A stretch of DNA of 8,002 nucleotides. Source: Phycisphaerae bacterium (GTDB lineage Bacteria > Planctomycetota > Phycisphaerae > Sedimentisphaerales > Anaerohalosphaeraceae). Both the position numbers and the translations under genes were made by a program. Shown piece after piece: positions 1 through 6,287 of the stretch. Within the stretch, counting starts at the first letter, position 1; the number at the start of each line of letters is the position of its first letter. Location of the stretch: NCBI GenBank assembly GCA_021736615.1, contig JAIPFN010000270.1, positions 1-8,002 on the forward strand, written 5' to 3'. The notes beneath the pieces are model-generated. The model saw nothing but the letters and a program-made list of their open reading frames with translations, searched no databases and was not told where the DNA came from.

Positions 1-1799
1 GAATGGACGGAAGAAAAACCATTCTCACCTTCGGGCTGCTCAGCAAAAACAAAGGCATAGAGCTAATGCTCCAGGCACTGCCCAAGATAATAGAGCAGGA
101 TCCGACAGTTCTATATATTATCCTGGGCACAACACACCCCGGAGTAATACGCCATGAAGGTGAGGCATACAGGTTCTCCCTGCAGAGAATGGTAAAGGAC
201 CTCGGCCTGCAGGACAACGTGATCTTCCACAACCGATTCGTAAACAGCGAACGCCTGCACAACTTCCTGTGCGCCGCCGACATCTACGTAACCCCCTACT
301 CAAACGAGCAGCAGCTCACCAGTGGAACACTGGCATTTGCAGTAGGCACCGGAAAAGCCGTAGTATCGACGCCGTACTGGGCCGCACAGGAACTCCTCGC
401 TGACGACAGAGGCAAACTAGTTAACTTCAAGGACCCCGAAAACCTCGCAGAAGCCATCATCAACATCATAGAAAACGAAAGTCTATTCGACTCGCTCAGA
501 AGAAGGTCATACGACTACGGAAGAGATATCACATGGCCGATGATCGGAAAAAAATACTGGAAACTGCTCACCGGAAAAAGACAACCCGTCAGGTTCGCAA
601 CCAAGCGGACTTCGGTAATAGAAGAAGCCGTCTCAATACTGGAAGTTCCCGAACCGCCTCTTGACCACCTTCTCAGAATGTCTGACTCAACAGGCATCCT
701 GCAACACGCGAAATTCATCACCCCGAACCGCGACCATGGATACTGCACAGACGACAACTCTCGTGCCGTTATCGCGATGGCAAAATACTACGCCCAATAC
801 GCCGAACCCGAGGCACTGAGACTTTTTGATACATACCTGTCATTCGTATTCCACGCCCAGAAAACAGACGGAACCGTCAGAAACTTCATGAAATACGACC
901 GAAACTGGGTAAAAGACGAGCCTGAACATGACTCGCTCGGAAGGACGCTGTGGGCATTTGGAACCGCAATGGCAAAACCGCCGATGCCTAGGTACCTGCC
1001 GATCATCAAGGACTGCTTCGACAGATCCGTAAACCACGTACCGGGCCTTTCGATGCGAGGTAAATCATATGCACTCTTCGGAATGGCCGACTACCTCCAG
1101 CAGTTCCCCGGTGCAAGCGACATCAAAAGATACATCTCGATGGTCGCAGACGAACTCGTTGAACACTACGAAAAAAACGCCTCAGAAAACTGGCAGTGGT
1201 TCGAGGACATCCTGACATACGACAACGCCGTCCTGCCGCACGCACTGTACCTGGCGGCAATGACACTGGAAGACGCAAGCTACCTCGAGGTCGCACAGAA
1301 AACCTGCGCCTTCCTGCTGGAAAACACATACAACGGCGAACACTTCAGCTTCATCGGGTGCAATGGATGGTATAAACAAAACGGTGAAAGGGCATACTTC
1401 GATCAGCAGCCGCTGGAAGTTGCGAGCACCACGATGATGCTAAAAGCCGCCTTCGACGCGACCGACGACAGGGAATATCTCAGGCTGCAAAGAAAAGCCT
1501 TCCACTGGTTCCTCGGAGAAAACGACCTGCACATACCAGCCTACGACTTCAAGACTAAAGGATGCGCAGACGGACTCGAACCTTCCGGAATGAATCTCAA
1601 CCAGGGAGCCGAAAGCATGCTAAGCTTCTTGCTGAGCCTGCTATGCACCGTAGAGGGATACAGCACAAGTCCGAAGTCCAGAAAAAGCAGCACGATAGTC
1701 CCGCAGGAAAAATCGGAAATGAAAAAACACCCGTCACTAATAAAAGAGATGCCGGCAAAACCAAGACTAAGCATACAAGCAATAGAAAGACCGGCATAA
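1..1799 (+). CDS. GT4-family glycosyltransferase fused to an (alpha/alpha)-barrel-like domain, 5'-partial
   Basis: The frame is open from the left edge to a TAA at 1797-1799, giving 598 visible residues. The first ATG (position 3) is probably internal, because the visible protein opens at the second Rossmann lobe of a GT-B glycosyltransferase and the N-terminal acceptor lobe must lie upstream. Numbering from that ATG, residues 5-195 match a GT4 C-terminal lobe: GLLSKNKG at 11-18, the sugar-nucleotide region around PYSNEQQLTSGTLAFAVG at 98-115, then GKAVVSTPYW. Residues about 220-555 form a second, helical domain with motifs RDHGYCTDDNSR, DSLGRTLWAFG, WFEDILTYDNA and YFDQQPLEVAST, rich in acidic and aromatic residues and resembling (alpha/alpha)6 glycosidase-like barrels. 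Similar fusions are annotated as glycosyltransferases, often near mannoside phosphorylase genes; the substrate here is unknown. Residues 556-598 are a basic, low-complexity tail. No signal peptide or membrane segment is visible, so it is probably cytoplasmic. The fold is well supported and the substrate is not. Confidence 0.88.
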   Translation, partial: MDGRKTILTFGLLSKNKGIELMLQALPKIIEQDPTVLYIILGTTHPGVIRHEGEAYRFSLQRMVKDLGLQDNVIFHNRFVNSERLHNFLCAADIYVTPYSNEQQLTSGTLAFAVGTGKAVVSTPYWAAQELLADDRGKLVNFKDPENLAEAIINIIENESLFDSLRRRSYDYGRDITWPMIGKKYWKLLTGKRQPVRFATKRTSVIEEAVSILEVPEPPLDHLLRMSDSTGILQHAKFITPNRDHGYCTDDNSRAVIAMAKYYAQYAEPEALRLFDTYLSFVFHAQKTDGTVRNFMKYDRNWVKDEPEHDSLGRTLWAFGTAMAKPPMPRYLPIIKDCFDRSVNHVPGLSMRGKSYALFGMADYLQQFPGASDIKRYISMVADELVEHYEKNASENWQWFEDILTYDNAVLPHALYLAAMTLEDASYLEVAQKTCAFLLENTYNGEHFSFIGCNGWYKQNGERAYFDQQPLEVASTTMMLKAAFDATDDREYLRLQRKAFHWFLGENDLHIPAYDFKTKGCADGLEPSGMNLNQGAESMLSFLLSLLCTVEGYSTSPKSRKSSTIVPQEKSEMKKHPSLIKEMPAKPRLSIQAIERPA

Positions 1800-1830
1800 C
1801 TGTAACGCAGCAGGGGAACCCCTTGCCGGT
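1790..1830. other. Nested inverted repeat at the convergent gene junction
   Basis: A 7-bp inverted repeat (accggca at 1790-1796, tgccggt at 1824-1830) encloses the small hairpin aggggaacccct. It overlaps the end of the glycosyltransferase gene and lies in the 71-bp spacer between convergent genes, where a terminator is expected. No T-run follows on the + strand, but a run of nine A at 1834-1842 would be a T-tract for leftward transcripts arriving from the cysteine-rich gene. It may be a weak or factor-assisted terminator. Confidence 0.3.
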
Positions 1831-1870
1831 GCCAAAAAAAAACTAACCGCTGACCGCTAATTGCTGATAG

Positions 1871-2227
1871 CTATTCCACAATCTCGACTTCGGGAACTTT
1901 AAAAACTTTCGGCTGAGGTTCTTCCGCCTGAAGTTTAAGTTCCTCTTCGCCTTCATGATGCACCGGCGGGGCAACCACTACCTTTTGGGGAGCAGACTGG
2001 GGGGCTTTCTTGACCTTATTCCGCGTACCAAACTGACCGCACCAGTTACTATTGAAGACTTTCGGCCAGTGAATATCGGTGTGGATTTTGCCGACAGATT
2101 CCATCTTCGTAACGAACTGACACGGATTCGGCTGCGGGGCATGACGTCTGCAATCGCCGAAATTTTCATCGGTCTTCTCGAAATACAGACAATTTACACA
2201 ACACATTCCTGCTATCGGAGCACTCAT
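1871..2227 (-). CDS. Small four-cysteine (CxxC / CRRHAP / WCGxF) metal- or Fe-S-binding-like protein
   Basis: This 118-residue protein of unknown function starts at an ATG (2225-2227) preceded by a strong Shine-Dalgarno, AGGGAGG at 2234-2240. Residues 10-66 hold a compact motif: C10-x2-C13 followed by an aromatic stretch (LYF), GDCRRHAP with C26, then WPKV and NSNWCGQF with C63. C9 and C36 are additional cysteines. The layout suggests a four-Cys site for zinc or an iron-sulfur cluster. It recalls HiPIP proteins (CxxC, then C, then GWC), but the gap between the third and fourth cysteines is 36 residues, longer than I know for HiPIPs, and no export signal is seen. Residues 69-118 are a Lys- then Pro/Val/Glu-rich tail, probably disordered, ending EVEIVE. 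The reading frame, ribosome site and promoter make it a real gene. Metal binding is inferred from the cysteine pattern alone. Confidence 0.8.
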   Translation of the reverse strand: MSAPIAGMCCVNCLYFEKTDENFGDCRRHAPQPNPCQFVTKMESVGKIHTDIHWPKVFNSNWCGQFGTRNKVKKAPQSAPQKVVVAPPVHHEGEEELKLQAEEPQPKVFKVPEVEIVE

Positions 2228-2302
2228 CTAAAACCTCCCTTCGAAAAGGTTTAAAGTTTAAAGAACACACACAAAAAGCAAATCTTATATTCAACAAAAC
2301 CA

Positions 2303-2331
2303 AGTATAACACCAAAGCCTGAAAATGTCAA
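2303..2331 (-). promoter_or_regulatory. Sigma-70-type promoter for the cysteine-rich protein gene
   Basis: Read on the minus strand there is a perfect -35 TTGACA (2326-2331), a 17-bp spacer and a -10 TATACT (2303-2308, 5 of 6). Transcription would start near 2296, giving a leader of about 70 nt before the ATG at 2227, with the strong ribosome site at its end. The promoter begins just beyond the stop codon of the preceding small gene, so the cysteine-rich gene can be transcribed on its own. Confidence 0.72.
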
Positions 2332-2340
2332 ACAATCTCA

Positions 2341-2511
2341 TTAAAAAGACAAAAGTAATTGCCAGATATACATATACCCCAGCGCATCGTTATCTTCCCA
2401 GATACGCTTGAATAGCTCTTCATCTCCGTTTATATCCGGCAGTTCTTTACGAATTTCTTCCCACGAAAGGCAAATACCCGGCTTTAATTCATTTGTTTTA
2501 TTTTCAGTCAT
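2341..2511 (-). CDS. Small acidic protein of unknown function (56 aa)
   Basis: I do not recognise this family. The frame can be extended to a TTG at 2527-2529 (62 aa), but the ATG at 2509-2511 is preferred because AAGGGA sits six bases before it. The resulting 56-residue protein begins MTENKTNELKPG, has a central charged part (SWEEIRKELPDINGDEELF) likely to form amphipathic helices, and ends in an aromatic/hydrophobic stretch (YMYIWQLLLSF). It has one cysteine, no signal peptide and no catalytic motif. It shares strand with the genes on both sides but is 113 bp from the next gene, which has its own promoter. No convincing promoter of its own was found, so read-through from the URO-D-like gene is possible. 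The ribosome site supports it; the short length keeps confidence moderate. Confidence 0.6.
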   Translation of the reverse strand: MTENKTNELKPGICLSWEEIRKELPDINGDEELFKRIWEDNDALGYMYIWQLLLSF

Positions 2512-2517
2512 AATAAT

Positions 2518-2523
2518 TCCCTT
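2518..2523 (-). promoter_or_regulatory. Ribosome binding site fixing the start of the 56-aa gene
   Basis: The minus-strand sequence AAGGGA lies six bases before the ATG at 2509-2511. The upstream in-frame TTG at 2527-2529 lies just before this site, so initiation there would place the ribosome site inside the coding region. This supports the shorter product. Confidence 0.6.
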
Positions 2524-2601
2524 ACTCAAACTGACTTACATTAATCCAAATAACAATGTGAACTACCGAAATTAAAGGGCTCAACGAAAATCTGTTTTTA
2601 T

Positions 2602-2626
2602 AAAAATGCCTCGGCCTTAAGGCCGA
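2602..2626 (-). terminator. Candidate rho-independent terminator downstream of the URO-D-like gene
   Basis: The perfect palindrome tcggccttaaggccga (2611-2626) folds into a 6-bp GC-rich stem with a TTAA loop. On the minus strand it is followed by GGCA and then TTTTT (2602-2606). It lies about 70 bp beyond the stop of the URO-D-like gene. The four-base gap before the short T-run makes it a weak intrinsic terminator, so read-through into the 56-aa gene is possible. Confidence 0.45.
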
Positions 2627-2632
2627 ATCCTA

Positions 2633-2664
2633 AATTCGTAATTCGTAATTTATAATTCGTAATT
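2633..2664. repeat. 7-bp tandem repeat (aattcgt, about 4.5 copies)
   Basis: The unit aattcgt occurs at 2633-2639, 2640-2646, 2647-2653 (degenerate, aatttat) and 2654-2660, followed by a partial unit aatt at 2661-2664. It sits between the candidate terminator and the hairpin next to the URO-D-like stop codon, in non-coding sequence. Such arrays can vary by slippage; no function is visible. Confidence 0.75.
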
Positions 2665-2692
2665 CTCAAACTGACCGCCAGGTCAGTTTGAG
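2665..2692. repeat. Perfect 12-bp inverted repeat abutting a stop codon
   Basis: ctcaaactgacc (2665-2676) and ggtcagtttgag (2681-2692) are exact reverse complements separated by the four bases gcca, making a strong 28-nt hairpin. It begins immediately after the TAG of the URO-D-like gene. No T-run follows on either strand, so it fits an mRNA 3'-end-stabilising or REP-like hairpin better than a classical terminator. The 11-mer ctcaaactgac recurs at 2525-2535, at the ribosome-site region of the 56-aa gene. Confidence 0.7.
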
Positions 2693-3877
2693 CTAGTAAA
2701 CGCCGTAATCGCGTGTAAATTCCGTCATCGCTTTGACATTTTCAATAGAAGCTTCGTTTTGCATAATAGCCGAAGCATCCATGATATATCCCCCGTCAGC
2801 GGCGACTTCGTCAATCACTTTCTTGCAAAACTTCCGAACCGCATCCGGCGTTTCATACGCCAGCAGATAATTAGGTATTCCCCCGCTGATACAAAATTTG
2901 TGACCGATCTTTTTGTGAACCTCAAAAACATCGTCCTGATCGACATGAAAAACTATCGACCCGGCAGGCAGTTCCAGGAAAGAATCCAGATGATCCATCC
3001 AACGCCCTTCTGCATAGAAAAGCGTCTGATGACCGTTACGCCAAATCTCTTCAATGATCGGCTTGAGCGTCGGCCATTGCAGATTGTTGAACTGTTCCTT
3101 ATTGATAAACGGCGTACATCCCCGATGCATCCAGAAACCTATCGGTACGTTCTTATTCGGATCGGCTCCGGAAAGCGCAGTATGCAGCAGGTGCGGCATA
3201 AGGGCCTCGCAAGCCTTAAGAACTTTTTTCGGACGCTCATAAAGATCCATCGTCAATCCAATATACCCGCGAAGCTTATCTGCCATAATATCGAAAGGAG
3301 CCTTAAATATCCCCGAGATCGCCGAAACAGTCCCGGACTCATTTTTCAGCCTCTCGATCTGCGGCCCAAACGCATTGAAATAACTGAGCATCGCCATCCC
3401 CCCTTTCAGGAAAGACAGGTTGTTGCGAAGCGACGTCGGCTCGCCCTGGGCACTTACAAACTTCGACGCCCGCGGCAGCCAGACATTGAACAAAAATTCC
3501 GTAGGATTAGCCGCAAGCTGATCGTACTCATCTTCCTTCATAAAGGCGTCCCCTTCAGCCGGCTCGCGATACTGAAACCCGGTATCGGCCGGAACATCCA
3601 TGCCAGGCACACCGTAATATTTCAGCCCGACCGCCTGGGTAAGCCCCGTCCAGACATAAACCATATTCGGAACCACCGCGTCCCAGTCGAAGTCCGCCGC
3701 ACATTTGAGCGCCGCCTCAAACGCCATATTATAATCATGGCTGACCTGCTGACAGGTGTAACCGGCATATTTAGCGGTAAGCTCGGCGACAAACGACCGA
3801 ATCGGAACCATATCCGGCTTTTCGTTCCGCATCGCAGTAACATACCGTTTCATCCGCTGATCATACAGTTTTTGCAT
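2693..3877 (-). CDS. Uroporphyrinogen decarboxylase (URO-D) superfamily protein
   Basis: This 394-residue protein starts at an ATG (3875-3877) with GAAAGG about six bases upstream, and ends in TAG at 2693-2695. It has the single-domain TIM-barrel character of the URO-D superfamily: an N-terminal RYVTAMRNEKPDMVPIRSF segment, GLTMDLYERP around 207-216 followed by a long helix, and the C-terminal run FHVDQDDVFEV, FCISGGIPNYLLAYETP (328-344), then GGYIMDASAI (362-371), matching the part of family members that ends the barrel. It lacks the RQAGRY-type N-terminal motif of true HemE. The strand that carries H-x-C-G in corrinoid methyltransferases of the MtaA/MtbA type appears to read LFYAEG (286-291), so the usual zinc ligands seem absent. 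It is therefore unlikely to be a haem enzyme or a standard methyltransferase, and its substrate is unknown. No signal peptide is seen, so it is probably cytoplasmic. The family call is firm and the function is open. Confidence 0.87.
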   Translation of the reverse strand: MQKLYDQRMKRYVTAMRNEKPDMVPIRSFVAELTAKYAGYTCQQVSHDYNMAFEAALKCAADFDWDAVVPNMVYVWTGLTQAVGLKYYGVPGMDVPADTGFQYREPAEGDAFMKEDEYDQLAANPTEFLFNVWLPRASKFVSAQGEPTSLRNNLSFLKGGMAMLSYFNAFGPQIERLKNESGTVSAISGIFKAPFDIMADKLRGYIGLTMDLYERPKKVLKACEALMPHLLHTALSGADPNKNVPIGFWMHRGCTPFINKEQFNNLQWPTLKPIIEEIWRNGHQTLFYAEGRWMDHLDSFLELPAGSIVFHVDQDDVFEVHKKIGHKFCISGGIPNYLLAYETPDAVRKFCKKVIDEVAADGGYIMDASAIMQNEASIENVKAMTEFTRDYGVY

Positions 3878-3914
3878 ATCATACCTTTCAGTAAAAACTC
3901 ATCAATCGCCCCGC

Positions 3915-3943
3915 ATTCTACACAAAGACACAGCCGGTTTCAA
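3915..3943 (-). promoter_or_regulatory. Sigma-70-type promoter for the URO-D-like gene
   Basis: On the minus strand there is a -35 TTGAAA (3938-3943, 5 of 6), a spacer of exactly 17 bp and a -10 TAGAAT (3915-3920, 5 of 6). Initiation near 3908 would leave a leader of about 30 nt carrying the GAAAGG ribosome site. The -35 overlaps the left arm of the inverted repeat at 3933-3990, which suggests repressible control. Confidence 0.65.
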
Positions 3944-3990
3944 CACCAAAATGAATGGAACCGGATTTGATGGTTTTAAGTGAAACCGGC
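3933..3990. promoter_or_regulatory. Inverted repeat overlapping the -35 box, possible operator
   Basis: gccggtttca (3933-3942) and tgaaaccggc (3981-3990) are exact 10-bp inverted copies 38 bp apart. A related half-site, ggaaccgg, lies between them at 3957-3964. The left arm covers most of the -35 box of the URO-D-like promoter. The arrangement suits a regulator binding paired half-sites, or a looping repressor. No regulator gene is adjacent. Confidence 0.4.
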
Positions 3991-4035
3991 ACTAAACTAG
4001 CGGCATTAGGCAAATTGTAACCGTTCACAGCAAAT

Positions 4036-4213
4036 GAACCACTAATAGACTCGAATAAACACTAATAATTGAAAGTGAAACATGTGTGTGTTCATTCATA
4101 TTAGTTAATCGCTTTTTTCTATCTAATTTTTCATCTGACCATTATCGGCTAATCGGTAGCTAAATTCTTTTTATCTTTTTTAATTAGTGTTTATTAGTGT
4201 TCATTCGTGGTTC
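4036..4213. repeat. Imperfect long inverted repeat element in the divergent spacer
   Basis: The segment at 4036-4067 and the reverse complement of 4182-4213 match at 26 of 32 bases; both contain gaaccac and aataaacactaat. Each arm is itself made of near-repeats of an actaat/acgaat word. The roughly 114-bp interior is AT-rich with T-runs, carries gtgttcattc (4088-4097, repeated at 4197-4206), and has no open frame of note. It could be a small non-autonomous repeat element. No flanking target duplication was recognised. The 3878-4348 spacer contains no gene that I can support. Confidence 0.5.
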
Positions 4214-4238
4214 TTCTCCATGGACGGTTAAGGCAAAA

Positions 4239-4283
4239 TTTGTTCAAAAAAGGAACAAACCGTAACAAATCCGTAACATTTGT
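4239..4283. promoter_or_regulatory. Two stacked palindromes upstream of the TPR-protein operon
   Basis: tttgttc-N7-gaacaaa (4239-4259) and acaaat-N7-atttgt (4265-4283) are neighbouring perfect inverted repeats with the same 7-nt spacer. Direct copies of ccgtaaca occur at 4260-4267 and 4271-4278. They lie about 65-110 bp before the ATG at 4349, where operators are expected. A weak promoter match follows (gtgacg, 17 bp, then taaatt at 4321-4326), but that start would almost touch the ribosome site AAGGAG (4335-4340), so I do not call it. Confidence 0.4.
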
Positions 4284-4348
4284 CCGGATAATAACAGGTG
4301 ACGTTCAGGTTAATTTATGGTAAATTGTTTAATTAAGGAGACGAAGTC

Positions 4349-6280
4349 ATGGCAAAAGGAAAAATTTATTTAGTGGCGTTATTGTTGGTCGCTTCGGCAA
4401 TGCCGGTTCTGGGTTCTACGATAAGCACCCAGATACGCGAAGGGGTCTACAAAGAAGAAGTGGAAGGAGACCTCGATGCGGCGATTAAAATCTACGAGGG
4501 GATAATCACCGCCCACGCAGACAACCAGCGCTACGCCGCACAGGCAACGTACCGCCTCGGATTGTGTTATCTCAAGAAGGGACAAAACGATAAGGCCATT
4601 GAACAGTTCGAACGTATCGTTAAAGATTACCCAACAGAGAAAACAACGGCCAGAAAAGCCGAACAGCAACTTAAGAAACTCAAACCGGCAAATAAAGATG
4701 AGGGCTCAATGATGATGGGAGACCCCCGTAAGCCATCTGTCATCGATTCTTTTCCGAAAACCTATTCGAACGATGTCTCGGCTGATGTCGACAAACTTAC
4801 TGTTACATTCGATCAGCCCATGATAAAGGAGAATTTCTCGTGGGTTAAATGGAACTATACGTTTCCTGAAACTCCCGGCAAACCTTATTATGACGAAAAG
4901 GCTACGACGTGTACGCTGCCTGTTAAACTTGAGCCGGGCACTGCTTATCTGCTTCGGATAAACGCAAAACAGTACAGCAACTTCATGAATCTCGATGGAG
5001 TCAGGGCACAGCCGTTCGTGCTGGTCTTCGCCACAAAAGACAAAGATGGCAAACCAACAACCATCCCGGAAGAAATGCTGAAGTTTGCGAAATACATCAA
5101 TGGGCTCAATCCGACATCCAACAAACTCGCCGCCGAGAATCTAGCCGGACAAGGCTGGGAGCTTTGGCAGCAACGCAAACTTGCCGAAGCTGAGGAGAAA
5201 TTTAAAGAGGCTATCGACAAAGATGCCGGCTGTGAAAATGCATACCAGGGACTCGGATGGGCTCAACTTAACCAGGGCAAGAAAGCCAACGCTAAGGATT
5301 CGTTTGAAAAATGTATCAAGCTAAATGCCAACAATTCCGCTGCACTAAACGGCCTTGGCTGGATCGGTCATGGAGAAGGCAAAACGGACGAAGCTATTGA
5401 GTGGTGGGAAAAAGCGGTCAAGGCTCAGCCCGGTGCAACAGCATCACTTAACGGACTTACACAGGTTTATATGGAAAGAAAGGATTACGAAAAGGCACTT
5501 AAGTATTATGATATGTGGCTTAAGGTCGAACCGAACAAAGAGAAAATTCGGGAAATTGAGATACAAGCAGGCAATATAAGAGGCATGAAAGAATTCCGTG
5601 ATAGAACAATTAAAAATCTCTTAAAAGACTTAGAAGATTCACGAATTACTCAACCTGGGAAATTTAAAACCTTGAACAGTCTTATCGAGATCGGAACCCC
5701 GGCAGTTGAGTTACTCATCGAGGAACTTGACAAATCTAATAACTGGCAAGTAGCAAAGGCGCTTGGTGCGATAAAAGACAAACGAGCAGTCGGGCCGTTG
5801 ATCAGGAAATGGGAAAAAGCTAATGAATCTCCGATGAACGATGTTATCGCAGAGGCACTTGGAATTATTACCGGCAATAAGTTCGGCAAGGACCTTAAGG
5901 CTTGGCAGGACTGGTATGCTGTAACAGAAAAGTATATTACGCCCGAGGCGACTTTACGTGGGTTCATGTCAGCAGCTGCTGACATGGATAGCAAAAAAGC
6001 TATGAGTTTTGTCGCCGTTGACAGCCATGACTATGAGGACATCAAGAAAATATTCGACAACCCCAAACATCCATTCAATACCATGTTCAAAAAACTTGAT
6101 AACTCTAAGCTGGAAATCGTTAAGGTAAATATCATTGATAATATGTGTTCGGCGGTATGGCGAGTTACTTTCAAAGAAGATTGTGATCTGGGTAAAGCAA
6201 CCTTTAAAGCCGGTGACACATATGACATCGACGGCAATCTGAATAAATCAAAAGACAAATGGCTGATAACTGGGATATAA
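4349..6280 (+). CDS. Exported TPR / SbsA-like / TPR / HEAT-repeat protein
   Basis: This 643-residue protein starts at an ATG eight bases after AAGGAG. Residues 1-22 are a Sec signal peptide (MAKGKIYLV, then a hydrophobic core ending VLG) with likely cleavage before S23; there is no lipobox cysteine. Residues about 32-97 are TPR-like repeats (GDLDAAIKIYEGII, YRLGLCYLKKGQNDKAIEQFERIV). Residues about 132-230 resemble an SbsA Ig-like domain (IDSFPKTYSNDVSADVDKL, VTFDQPM, ending VLVFATKD). Residues about 260-400 hold three to four canonical TPRs (GWAQLNQGKKANAKDSFEKC, GWIGHGEGKTDEAIEWWEKA). Residues about 440-515 look like HEAT repeats (IEIGTPAVELLIEEL, KALGAIKDKRAVGPLI). Residues about 536-643 are a small alpha+beta domain, possibly NTF2-like. 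It is a multi-surface binding scaffold in the periplasm or outside the cell, with no catalytic motif seen. It is followed after 7 bp by a histidine kinase gene, so a role in signal presentation is inferred. Confidence 0.87.
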   Translation: MAKGKIYLVALLLVASAMPVLGSTISTQIREGVYKEEVEGDLDAAIKIYEGIITAHADNQRYAAQATYRLGLCYLKKGQNDKAIEQFERIVKDYPTEKTTARKAEQQLKKLKPANKDEGSMMMGDPRKPSVIDSFPKTYSNDVSADVDKLTVTFDQPMIKENFSWVKWNYTFPETPGKPYYDEKATTCTLPVKLEPGTAYLLRINAKQYSNFMNLDGVRAQPFVLVFATKDKDGKPTTIPEEMLKFAKYINGLNPTSNKLAAENLAGQGWELWQQRKLAEAEEKFKEAIDKDAGCENAYQGLGWAQLNQGKKANAKDSFEKCIKLNANNSAALNGLGWIGHGEGKTDEAIEWWEKAVKAQPGATASLNGLTQVYMERKDYEKALKYYDMWLKVEPNKEKIREIEIQAGNIRGMKEFRDRTIKNLLKDLEDSRITQPGKFKTLNSLIEIGTPAVELLIEELDKSNNWQVAKALGAIKDKRAVGPLIRKWEKANESPMNDVIAEALGIITGNKFGKDLKAWQDWYAVTEKYITPEATLRGFMSAAADMDSKKAMSFVAVDSHDYEDIKKIFDNPKHPFNTMFKKLDNSKLEIVKVNIIDNMCSAVWRVTFKEDCDLGKATFKAGDTYDIDGNLNKSKDKWLITGI

Positions 6281-6287
6281 CCTCTTA

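Noticed and set aside
1562..1846. Second + strand frame overlapping the glycosyltransferase 3' end
   Set aside because: It lies out of frame inside the main gene, and its Lys/Arg/Thr-rich translation reflects the A-rich tail. No ribosome site was seen.
1850..1873. Resemblance between ctgaccgctaattgctgatagcta here and a similar ctgacc...tagcta stretch at 4135-4162
   Set aside because: The words are short, need gaps to align and are built from low-complexity gcta steps. Two copies in one window are not enough to call a repeat family.
2030..2040. aaactgaccgc inside the cysteine-rich gene matching the hairpin at 2665-2692
   Set aside because: It encodes part of the conserved WCGQF segment, so a shared 11-mer is best taken as chance.
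1955..2254. + strand open frame opposite the cysteine-rich protein gene
   Set aside because: The minus-strand frame has the cysteine motif, a strong ribosome site and a promoter; the + frame has none of these.
2633..2664. Tandem repeat considered as a CRISPR array or origin iteron cluster
   Set aside because: The units are only 7 bp, directly abutting with no spacers, and there is no cas, dnaA or rep gene nearby.
2759..3970. Long + strand open frame (403 codons) opposite the URO-D-like gene
   Set aside because: It is almost wholly antisense to a gene with clear family motifs, a promoter and a ribosome site. Its translation is Arg/Ile/His-rich with no domain pattern, as expected from a mirrored codon bias.
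5650..5994. Minus-strand open frames of roughly 60-115 codons within the TPR and kinase genes
   Set aside because: These are antisense shadows of well-supported genes, without start signals or recognisable motifs.
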